Shown here: piece after piece, positions 17,637 through 25,652 of the stretch
Position numbering within the stretch: position 1 is the stretch's first letter
How the letters are laid out: each line of letters starts with the position of its first letter
Assembly (NCBI GenBank): GCA_964352785.1
Contig: CAYGTI010000001.1
Span: forward strand, 186,001 to 250,000
Source: JACOMS01 sp964352785
GTDB lineage: Bacteria > Pseudomonadota > Alphaproteobacteria > Caulobacterales > Maricaulaceae
Reading direction: 5' to 3'
Length of the DNA stretch: 64,000 bases
Notes under the pieces: generated by a model
Databases searched by the model: none
What the model saw: the letters and a program-made list of their open reading frames with translations, nothing else
What the model was told of the DNA's origin: nothing
Translations under genes and position numbers: made by a program

Positions 17637-18569
17637 TTATTTTTTACGAAAGACCAGCGTCATCCGGTCAGATTCGCCAATAGCTTCCATTTTCGCCTTT
17701 AGCTCAAGATCATCCCGGCTCGTGCCCAAGGTCGGCGGCAAACGCCAGACCATATCCTCAGCCGTAGGGACATCTTTGGCGTTCGCATTGATCTGTGAGG
17801 GATCAGCCGCAAGTTCAAAACCCGCCTCTTCAAACTTTGCAATAACAAAGCTCTGCTTCAAATAGCCATTGTCACCGCTCGCCCAAGTATCTGGATTGGC
17901 TTCCGGGCTGCGGTGTTGAACGATACCGACAATACCGCCAGATTTTAGCAGATCGCGTATGTCTTGAATGGCTTCATCCCAAAATTTCCCACCAAACCGA
18001 TTGAGGTGGTGCAAAGACCGGAAAAGAAGCACAGCATCGACCGTACCTTTCATATCGCCTGGCAATGAACCAAATGCGAACGCGCTGACATCCGCTTGCG
18101 TGCCGCCGCGCCACGCCAAAGCGTCACTTGACCATGTATCAGACCATGTTTTACGATTTTCGAGAAACTCTTCATTGGCGAATCCGCCAAAATTTGACCA
18201 CATATCGACACTGTAATCGACACCGATGAGTTTACCCTCGTCGCCAAGATAAGGTAGCAATATTTTTGAATACCATCCACCGCCGGGCAAAACCTCGGCC
18301 ACAGTCATACCCGGCTCGATACCGAAATATTCAAGTGTAGCCTTTGGATTGCGGGCACTAAAGCGCGCCTTGGCGGCATCGTCCTGCATATCCAAGACAG
18401 CATCAAGGCTCAGAATTTCTTTGCCTGCTTCGTCGCTGGACATTGTTTCAACATCCGCTTCGGTGGACGCCGTGACAATATCAACCTCGGAAACTTTGGG
18501 TTCACTACCGCAAGCCATAAGCGCGAGGGCAGCAGCTCCGATCATTAAGTAACGTAGATTCGTTGTCAT
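17637..18569 (-). CDS. Lipoprotein-type SAM-dependent methyltransferase-like protein
   Basis: 310 residues. The N terminus is a lipoprotein signal peptide ending in the lipobox LMAC (Cys20). The body resembles class I methyltransferases of the predicted exported type (COG4798-like): TVAEVLPGGGWYSKILLPYL in the position of the SAM-binding loop and later VLLFRSLHHL. A SAM-dependent enzyme outside the cytoplasm would lack its cofactor, so the biochemical role is puzzling. It follows the NDUFA9-like gene by 12 nt and is the last gene of the minus-strand block. Confidence 0.8.
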   Translation of the reverse strand: MTTNLRYLMIGAAALALMACGSEPKVSEVDIVTASTEADVETMSSDEAGKEILSLDAVLDMQDDAAKARFSARNPKATLEYFGIEPGMTVAEVLPGGGWYSKILLPYLGDEGKLIGVDYSVDMWSNFGGFANEEFLENRKTWSDTWSSDALAWRGGTQADVSAFAFGSLPGDMKGTVDAVLLFRSLHHLNRFGGKFWDEAIQDIRDLLKSGGIVGIVQHRSPEANPDTWASGDNGYLKQSFVIAKFEEAGFELAADPSQINANAKDVPTAEDMVWRLPPTLGTSRDDLELKAKMEAIGESDRMTLVFRKK

Positions 18570-18581
18570 TTTTTCTGTCCT

Positions 18582-19544
18582 TTAAGAGGTCTGTTTCTCA
18601 TGAAATTGACCGTATTTTTTGTAACGTTCCAGATAGGGCGGTACGAGCGCTTCAATCGTTTCCAGCTTGATATCCAGATCAGCGAATGTCTTGACATTTT
18701 CACCAACGACATTGTCCTCGCGCATATTGGCGACCTGATCGCGTGTCAAAAACGGCGTGACAAACGGCAACGATCCCGAAATTTCACCCATGAACCCGAG
18801 CATATTGGCCGTGAACCAAGGTACGGGCAAAAGCAACCGGTTGCGGTCGATTGTCCCTAAAGTAAACTGCATCAACCCCTTAAAAGAATATGTCTGCGGG
18901 CCACCCAGTTCATAAAGTTCTCCGCGTGTACCTCTGCTCAAAACTTTTGCGATTGCCTCTGCAACATCGCCCGCATAAACGGGCTGAAACATTGTTTCTC
19001 CGCCGCCGATTAAAGGTAATGCAGGTGCAAACTGCGCCATCGCGGCAAACCGATTAAAGAAACTGTCTTCGGGACCAAAAAGAATAGACGGGCGCATAAT
19101 ATCAGCGCTCGGCAAGGCTTCGCGTACAGCGGTTTCCCCGGCCGCTTTTGTTCGGGAATAGAGGCTTTCGCTGTCAGGGTCTGCGCCAATTGATGAGAGC
19201 TGCACCATATCCGTGATGCCCATATCGCGCGCGGCCCGTGCCACATTTGCAGCCCCGGTCGTGTGTAGAGCCTCAAAGTTCTGACGACCTTCTTGAAACA
19301 GGATTCCCACTAAATTAACCACGGCGTCCGAGCCCGCCACGGCGCGCTCCACAGAATTTTTAAAACGCAGATTGGCCTGAACAAGCTGAACTTGGCCAAC
19401 ATTACCGATCACCCGCAAATCCTGCCCTGTATGGGGGCGGCGCATGGGGACGCGGACACGCCACCCATCTTTTACCAAAGCCCGCACGACATGCTTGCCC
19501 AGAAAACCCGAGCCACCGAACACTGTTACAAGACCATTGCTCAT
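18582..19544 (-). CDS. NDUFA9-like NAD(P)-binding protein (atypical SDR)
   Basis: 320 residues from the ATG at 19544, preceded by TGGTGGA; a GTG 12 nt upstream is also in frame. The nucleotide-binding loop VFGGSGFLGKHVV opens the protein, and SSIGADPDSESLYSRTKAAGE follows with the Y-x-x-x-K pair of extended SDRs. It matches the complex I NDUFA9 subunit family, which in alphaproteobacteria may associate with respiratory NADH dehydrogenase or act in quinone-related metabolism. No other complex I gene is nearby. Confidence 0.87.
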   Translation of the reverse strand: MSNGLVTVFGGSGFLGKHVVRALVKDGWRVRVPMRRPHTGQDLRVIGNVGQVQLVQANLRFKNSVERAVAGSDAVVNLVGILFQEGRQNFEALHTTGAANVARAARDMGITDMVQLSSIGADPDSESLYSRTKAAGETAVREALPSADIMRPSILFGPEDSFFNRFAAMAQFAPALPLIGGGETMFQPVYAGDVAEAIAKVLSRGTRGELYELGGPQTYSFKGLMQFTLGTIDRNRLLLPVPWFTANMLGFMGEISGSLPFVTPFLTRDQVANMREDNVVGENVKTFADLDIKLETIEALVPPYLERYKKYGQFHEKQTS

Positions 19545-19636
19545 ATTATCCACCACGTTGAAATAATTAGGCCGGATTACCGTTAAAACGCAGCAAAGTC
19601 TACGCTAAAGCCTATTCTGCGCCGTAATGACCAGAG

Positions 19637-20140
19637 CTAGTGCCCGCTATGATCCGTTTTCATCGGCTGGCCGCTGGCATTCACCTCGGCAATAATTGTT
19701 ACCGATTCGCTGTTTTCGAAATTAAGGGTCAGAGATGCGTCTTTTTGATCTTCGGTCATCACGGTTTCAAACATCATAATATGCAGGCCACCGGGTTTGA
19801 GCGTCACAGCTTCGCCTACTGGTAAATCCAAACCGTCAATCCGGCGCATTTTCATGACGCCGTCTTCATTCAGATGGGTATGAATTTCAACGCGCGAACT
19901 TTCGCCGCTGGACACGGACACCAACCGATCAGCCGCCGCATTATGATTTGTCAGATCAAAGTAAGCGGTTGCAATATCACGTCCGGGTAGCGGTGGGCGA
20001 ACCCACGCATTTGACACTATAATACCTTGATGCGCTGATTGATCATGCATCGCCTTCGGCATGGCTTCACCCGTAGTATCTGCATCCGGGCTACACGCGG
20101 CAAGAATAGCAAAGCTGAGTAGTGTGACTATTTTTTTCAT
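19637..20140 (-). CDS. PCu(A)C-type periplasmic copper chaperone
   Basis: 167 residues. A lipoprotein signal (SFAILAACSPD) leads to a domain with NAWVRPPLPGRDIATAYFDL, then HTHLNEDGVMKMRRID and LKPGGLHIMMFE, giving the spaced His and Met ligands of the family. Such proteins carry Cu(I) to cytochrome c oxidase in the periplasm. The C-terminal DHSGH could add a metal ligand. The start codon lies 1 nt after the trpS stop, so it is cotranscribed with trpS; no oxidase genes are near. Confidence 0.9.
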   Translation of the reverse strand: MKKIVTLLSFAILAACSPDADTTGEAMPKAMHDQSAHQGIIVSNAWVRPPLPGRDIATAYFDLTNHNAAADRLVSVSSGESSRVEIHTHLNEDGVMKMRRIDGLDLPVGEAVTLKPGGLHIMMFETVMTEDQKDASLTLNFENSESVTIIAEVNASGQPMKTDHSGH

Positions 20141-20141
20141 T

Positions 20142-21173
20142 TCAAGCTCCTAAAAATCCTATGATGCGGCGCACATCCGCTAAAATCGGATTGGCGATAT
20201 CTGCCGCTTGCTCCGCCCCCGCGCGCAGAATACGGTCAATTTCATCCGGCGCAGATAAATACCGGTTCACCAAATCTGTTATTGGTTCCATTGTCGCCAC
20301 AGTTAAGTCTGCCAAAGCAGCCTTAAATATCCCAAAGCCCAGCCCCGCATACTCCGCGACGATGGCTGCTTGGGAGAGACCGGACAGCGCCGCATAGATT
20401 CCAACAAGGTTGGCAATTTCTGGACGCGAGCTGAGCTCCTCCATAGTGCCTGGCATCATGCCGCCATCCGTTTTGGCCTTGCGGATTTTCTTGGCTATCA
20501 AATCCGCATTATCCGTCAGGTTAATCCGCGCATTATCTGAAGGATCAGATTTTGACATCTTTTTCATGCCGTCGCGCAATGACATAATTTTGGCCCCCGG
20601 GCCATTGATCAAAGGCTCCGGCAGCGGGAAAAATCCTGGGACGCTAAAATCATTATTGAACTTCGCAGCAATATCACGCGACAGCTCAAGATGCTGCTTT
20701 TGATCTTCGCCTACGGGTACATGTGTCGCTTTAAACGCCAAAATATCCGCCGCTTGCAGCACGGGGTAATCGTAAAGTCCGACTGACATTTTTTCGGAAT
20801 TTTTCCCGGCCTTATCTTTGAACTGGGTCATTCGGTTGAGCCAACCGATCCGCGCTACACAGTTGAAATACCATGCCAATTCTGTGTGAGCTTTGACGCC
20901 AGATTGAGCATATATAATGGCTTTATCGGGATCGACACCGGAGGCAAGATAAGCGGCGGCGATGTGGCGGGTTTGATTCGCCAGCTCTGCCGGGTCTTGC
21001 CAAACCGTCACGGCATGTAGATCCACGATACAATAAAGACAGTCATGCCTGTCCTGCAAATCGACGAACTTTTTAAGTGCGCCAAGATAATTTCCAAGGT
21101 GCAACGCACCGGACGGCTGTACGCCCGAAAAGACGCGCTCGGGGCCAGTGTAAGTAATAGGGTGTTCGCTCAT
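20142..21173 (-). CDS. trpS: Tryptophan-tRNA ligase
   Basis: 343 residues from the ATG at 21173, which has GAGAG just upstream; the longer in-frame start at 21227 would add 18 residues not expected in the family. The class I signatures are PSGALHLGNYLG (HIGH equivalent) and KKMSKSDPS. It charges tRNA-Trp. The position downstream of murJ on the same strand is a conserved alphaproteobacterial arrangement. The gap to murJ is about 90 nt. Confidence 0.97.
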   Translation of the reverse strand: MSEHPITYTGPERVFSGVQPSGALHLGNYLGALKKFVDLQDRHDCLYCIVDLHAVTVWQDPAELANQTRHIAAAYLASGVDPDKAIIYAQSGVKAHTELAWYFNCVARIGWLNRMTQFKDKAGKNSEKMSVGLYDYPVLQAADILAFKATHVPVGEDQKQHLELSRDIAAKFNNDFSVPGFFPLPEPLINGPGAKIMSLRDGMKKMSKSDPSDNARINLTDNADLIAKKIRKAKTDGGMMPGTMEELSSRPEIANLVGIYAALSGLSQAAIVAEYAGLGFGIFKAALADLTVATMEPITDLVNRYLSAPDEIDRILRAGAEQAADIANPILADVRRIIGFLGA

Positions 21174-21264
21174 GGCAACTCTCAAATATGACTGTGGCGC
21201 TTTTAGCAAAGCCGCCCGCAGACGCAAGGATTAGCTCTCATAGGGCCGTACGCATAAAGGCGGC

Positions 21265-22842
21265 TTATGGACGCGGACTTCGGCGCAGCGCGTCCTTGAT
21301 ATCGGCAAAACGAATTGCCCGCAAAAGAAACGCCGTAATCAAATAGACAGCAAACCCTGCGCCGCAGACCAGCAATAAAAGCGTGTAATCAAGCATGAGT
21401 GACCCGGTCAAAAGCGGGGTGGCCCATTTTGACAAAAACCACAAAGTCACACCCATCAGCATCGAGCACGCCGCAATACGCGGCAATCTAAGGCGAAGAC
21501 GACGGTCTGTTAAAAAATGCCCCTCCCGCCGCAAAACATAAGCCAGACAGACCACATTACCCCATGCCGCAATACTCGTTGCCAGCGCCAACCCGTAAAA
21601 GCCAACTTTAAAAAACAATGTGGCTCCGACGGTCAAATTCACAACCGCCGAGATCGCGGCGTAAATCATAGGCGTTTTGGTATTCTCCCGCGCAAAAAAA
21701 GCAGGCGTTAAAATTTTCAACAGTACAAAAGCCGGAAGCCCAAACGCGAACATCATCAGCGCCTTGCCTGTTTGCGCCGTATCCGCAAATGTAAACTCAC
21801 CGCGCTGAAAAAGCCCGCCAACAAGAAACTCCGGCATGACCGCCAAAGCCACAGCAGCCGGCAAGGTCAAATAAGCCGCAATCTCGATAGCGCGGTTCAT
21901 AGAGGTCATTGCGCCTGTCTCATCTCCGGCCCGCAATCGGCGGGAGAGCGCAGGCAGCAAAGCAATGCCCATAGCGATACCGATAATCCCTAAAGGCAAT
22001 TGATAAAGCCGGTCAGAATAATATAGCCAACTCGGCGCACCATCCTGGAAGGTCGAAATGAAGTGGCTAACCATAATATTTATATGCGTAATACCCGCAG
22101 AGATCATGCCCGGAACACCCAATATAAATAGGCGCCGAACACCCGGCGTTAGGCGGGGACGGAAAAGTCCGATTTTGATTCCTGAGCGGCGAAGCCCCCA
22201 GATTAAAAACCCGGCTTGCAAAAATCCGGACGCGGTCATACCGATACTAAGGTAAAGCGCTAATTGAGGCAGAGCCCAGCCATAATGCGTCATCAACCCC
22301 AAGATCGAAATCCAGACCACATTAAGCAGCACAGGCACAAAGGCCGCAATAGCAAAATAATTATGGGTGTTGAGCATCCCCGAAAGCAAAGCTCCGAGCG
22401 ACATAAACAGCAAATACGGCATGGTGATCCGCGCATACAGTACAGCAAGGTCATAAGGCACGATCCCGCCGGGCCCAGCAGCGACCTTATCCAGCCCGCC
22501 GCCAATGATATTCAGCGACCACGGCATGGTGATTTGGAAGAGAACAACAATGATCGCAACCAGGAATATAAGCGCCGAAAGCGCTTCTCCCGCAAAGACG
22601 GCCGCCGCTTTGTCTCCCCTCTCCTCAATACGCCGTGCATAAAGCGGAATAAAGGCGGCGTTAAAGGCCCCTTCTGCGAAGATACGGCGAAACAGGTTTG
22701 GAAGCTTCGTCGCAGTAATCAAAGCATCATTGATCAAGCCCGCGCCTAAAAACCGCGCCATCATGATATCGCGAATGAGGCCGAGGACCCGGCTGACCAT
22801 GGTCAGCGAGCTGATAATCGCCGTTGACTTTAATAGTCTCAC
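21265..22842 (-). CDS. murJ: Lipid II flippase MurJ
   Basis: 525 residues with about 14 membrane segments, beginning RLLKSTAIISSLTMVSRVLG and continuing LIRDIMMARFLGAG, the typical MurJ N terminus. It moves lipid II across the inner membrane for peptidoglycan synthesis. Translation starts at a GTG that overlaps the glnD stop (GTGA), so the two genes are translationally coupled. The order glnD-murJ-trpS is conserved in the class. Confidence 0.96.
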   Translation of the reverse strand: MRLLKSTAIISSLTMVSRVLGLIRDIMMARFLGAGLINDALITATKLPNLFRRIFAEGAFNAAFIPLYARRIEERGDKAAAVFAGEALSALIFLVAIIVVLFQITMPWSLNIIGGGLDKVAAGPGGIVPYDLAVLYARITMPYLLFMSLGALLSGMLNTHNYFAIAAFVPVLLNVVWISILGLMTHYGWALPQLALYLSIGMTASGFLQAGFLIWGLRRSGIKIGLFRPRLTPGVRRLFILGVPGMISAGITHINIMVSHFISTFQDGAPSWLYYSDRLYQLPLGIIGIAMGIALLPALSRRLRAGDETGAMTSMNRAIEIAAYLTLPAAVALAVMPEFLVGGLFQRGEFTFADTAQTGKALMMFAFGLPAFVLLKILTPAFFARENTKTPMIYAAISAVVNLTVGATLFFKVGFYGLALATSIAAWGNVVCLAYVLRREGHFLTDRRLRLRLPRIAACSMLMGVTLWFLSKWATPLLTGSLMLDYTLLLLVCGAGFAVYLITAFLLRAIRFADIKDALRRSPRP

Positions 22843-25652
22843 GCCGCGCCGACCATTTGCATGTCATCCAGAATAGTTAAAAGACCGGATTTTATAGTCT
22901 TGGCCTGCTTGGACGTTAAGGCCTGCCCGCTTATCGGAGCCACATAAAAGGCATCTATTGCTGACGCCCCGACAACTTCAATATGCGCAGATAGAACGTT
23001 CAAATCCATAGACCGCAAATAATCAGTCATTGAGTAAAGCAGACCGGGCCTATCGCGGCCTTCAATTTCTATGATAGACGTATTGCCGGACGCGCTTTCT
23101 AAAATCTTCACCTTCGGACGAACCGGGATCGCCGCTTCGCGCCGCGTGATAGGAGTATCCGGCATAATGACATCTAAATCATCACCGTCAATTACAGCCA
23201 GCGCACGGGTCTTTAATATCTGCCGGATGTTTTCATTCACTCGGCCAAAGGCACGCCCGTCTGAATTTTGCAAATAGAACACATTCATAACGCGCCGATT
23301 CTGTCCGGTATGTAGCCGCGCCCCGACAATTTGCGCCCCCGTCGCAGAGACCGCTTTGGATAGCGCAGCAAACAAGCCAATGCGGTCGCGGCCCAGCACC
23401 CAAAGCTCTGTAATATCACGCTTTTTATCCAAGCGTGTTTTGACGGCCGTATCTGACCCGGCTTCAACGACAGAGTCGAAAAACCGCGCATGTCTGACAA
23501 GATCGGTCATATCAAAGCCCAGCCAATAGGCGTCTCCTAGATCCGCTGATATTCGCTCAATCCGAGCCGCCATCTCAACTGGCAAACGGTCCCAAAGCTG
23601 TTCTTTGGCGGCGGCGGCTTTGGCTGCAGGTTCAAGTTCGGCTTTGCCTTCCAAGAACCTCTCAGTGGCTCGGTAAAGATCGCGGAGCAAAACACCCTTC
23701 CAGTCATTCCAAATCCCGGGGCCCACCGAGCGGATGTCGACAACCGTCAACGCAAACAGCATTTTCAACCGGGACATGGAGCCCACGCGCGACCCGAATT
23801 CTTTGATAGTTTCGGGATCGGAAATATCACGCCTCTGCGCCGTCTCGCTCATATCAAGGTGACGGCGAACCAGCCAAGAGACACTTTCAATTTCTGATTG
23901 CTCAATACCCATTCGGCGGCAAGCGCGCCGCGCAAGACGTGCACCTTCAATACATTGATCGCCCTGTCCTTTTCCTGTGTCATGAAGAAGACACGCCAAA
24001 TAAATAATCTGCCTTTGACGCTCGTCCAAGCTGGCGACAACCTCTGTCGCCAAGGGGTTTTCAGCTTCGAGTTCCTTAACAACAAGGTCATGGAAATATT
24101 TGATCAGCCTGAGCGTATGCTCATCCACTGTATAGGCATGGTGCATGTTAAATTGTGTGCGCGCGACAATGCCGCCATATTCCAAAACGTAGCGGCCTAA
24201 AACACCGGACTCGCTCATGACCTTGAGGGTCGCGTAAGGCGCTTTCGCGCCAAGTAATATCTTGAGGAATAATTCAGCAACCTTGGGATCACGCCTAAAC
24301 TGGTTATCAATCAGGTTTCTGCGAAAATCGATATCTGAAAAGGCATCAGGATGAATATCCAAATTGCGCCGGCCTGCTATCTCAAACAATTCCATAATCA
24401 AAGCCGGGTTTTCTTTGATTTGCAAAGGATCTTCGAATGTTAGGCGTCTGTGATCCAATATAAAGCCCTGTTCTTTCAAGTTACGCCGAGAGTTAGGTAG
24501 CAACGCATCAAGGCCCTTGGGCAAGCGTATAGACTTTTCCGCCTCAAGCTTGGCGCAGGCAATACGGGTTAAGGCCCCAACTTCGCGCGCATTGATGAAA
24601 TACTCCCGCATAAACTTCTCAACGGCTTCTTCAATAGGGCCTGCCGCATAGCCCATTTTGCGGGCGAGCACAGTTTGCCGATCAAAGCTGAGGTTCTCGG
24701 TCGCGCGCCCCGCCGCAAAATGTAGGTGAATACGTGTGCGCCACAAAAAGTCAGCCGCGCGAACAAAACGCTGCGCGGCCGCCTCATCAAACAATCCCAT
24801 ATCGACATAATCACTGGCGCGCTGCGCATCATTAATCTTGCCGTCTTTATCCAAGTACCGCGCGATCCAATACAGCACATGCAGATCCCGAAGACCGCCT
24901 TTGCCTTCTTTAACATTCGGCTCAATCACGTACCGCGAATTACCTTCGCGGGTGTGGCGCACATCACGCTCTTCAAGCTTGTCCGCAATATAATTTCGGC
25001 CTTTCCCGCGTGTGATGTCTTTACGAAATTTCGTAAACAGTTTGGACGCCATCTCCTCATCACCGCAAAGGAAACGTAGGTCGAGCAAAGACGTCAGAAT
25101 AGTCTGATCCGTCTTTGCCAGTTTTATGTTTTGATCAATGGTACGGGTCGCGTGACCGACTTTCAAACCCATATCCCAAAGCATGTAAAGCATATATTCC
25201 GTCACGCTCTCTGTATGGGCCGAGCCTTTTTGATCCGTAAGCAGAAACAGCAAATCCACGTCAGAACCCGGCGCCATTTCTCCGCGCCCATAGCCGCCAA
25301 CGGCACAAAGAGCATGCCGCTCTGCGTCTGTTGGATTAGGCGCGCGAAGGATATGTTTAACTGTAAACTGGTACAGTGCGGTGATGATATCATCGTGAAT
25401 AGCGGCAATGACGCGCGCCGTTTCATGTCCGTTATAATGCCCAGCTTCGAACTTACGCCGCGTAAAATCAAGAGCGTCCGCCCGGGTTTGCTTTAAAAGC
25501 TCCAAGACCTGCGCCCGTTCGTTTATTTTGGATTTTGCGATATCTGTCAGTTTCCGGCGCAATTCCGGGCCATCAACAATATGATCCGGCGCTCCCAAGC
25601 GCTCCGGGATTTCAACCAGATTGGGTTTCATGAAACCGGCACGGCGGGGCAT
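22839..25652 (-). CDS. glnD: Bifunctional [protein-PII] uridylyltransferase/uridylyl-removing enzyme
   Basis: 937 residues, full length. Nucleotidyltransferase motif GGYGRGEMAPGSDVD lies near residue 117, the HD-domain motif LLHDTGKGQGDQ near 552, and two ACT domains at the C terminus (LGRDRIGLFAALSKAV near 742 and EGRDRPGLLYSMTDYL near 855). It senses glutamine and modifies PII proteins to control nitrogen assimilation. Its ATG overlaps the mutS stop (TAATG), and its stop overlaps the murJ start. Confidence 0.97.
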   Translation of the reverse strand: MPRRAGFMKPNLVEIPERLGAPDHIVDGPELRRKLTDIAKSKINERAQVLELLKQTRADALDFTRRKFEAGHYNGHETARVIAAIHDDIITALYQFTVKHILRAPNPTDAERHALCAVGGYGRGEMAPGSDVDLLFLLTDQKGSAHTESVTEYMLYMLWDMGLKVGHATRTIDQNIKLAKTDQTILTSLLDLRFLCGDEEMASKLFTKFRKDITRGKGRNYIADKLEERDVRHTREGNSRYVIEPNVKEGKGGLRDLHVLYWIARYLDKDGKINDAQRASDYVDMGLFDEAAAQRFVRAADFLWRTRIHLHFAAGRATENLSFDRQTVLARKMGYAAGPIEEAVEKFMREYFINAREVGALTRIACAKLEAEKSIRLPKGLDALLPNSRRNLKEQGFILDHRRLTFEDPLQIKENPALIMELFEIAGRRNLDIHPDAFSDIDFRRNLIDNQFRRDPKVAELFLKILLGAKAPYATLKVMSESGVLGRYVLEYGGIVARTQFNMHHAYTVDEHTLRLIKYFHDLVVKELEAENPLATEVVASLDERQRQIIYLACLLHDTGKGQGDQCIEGARLARRACRRMGIEQSEIESVSWLVRRHLDMSETAQRRDISDPETIKEFGSRVGSMSRLKMLFALTVVDIRSVGPGIWNDWKGVLLRDLYRATERFLEGKAELEPAAKAAAAKEQLWDRLPVEMAARIERISADLGDAYWLGFDMTDLVRHARFFDSVVEAGSDTAVKTRLDKKRDITELWVLGRDRIGLFAALSKAVSATGAQIVGARLHTGQNRRVMNVFYLQNSDGRAFGRVNENIRQILKTRALAVIDGDDLDVIMPDTPITRREAAIPVRPKVKILESASGNTSIIEIEGRDRPGLLYSMTDYLRSMDLNVLSAHIEVVGASAIDAFYVAPISGQALTSKQAKTIKSGLLTILDDMQMVGAA

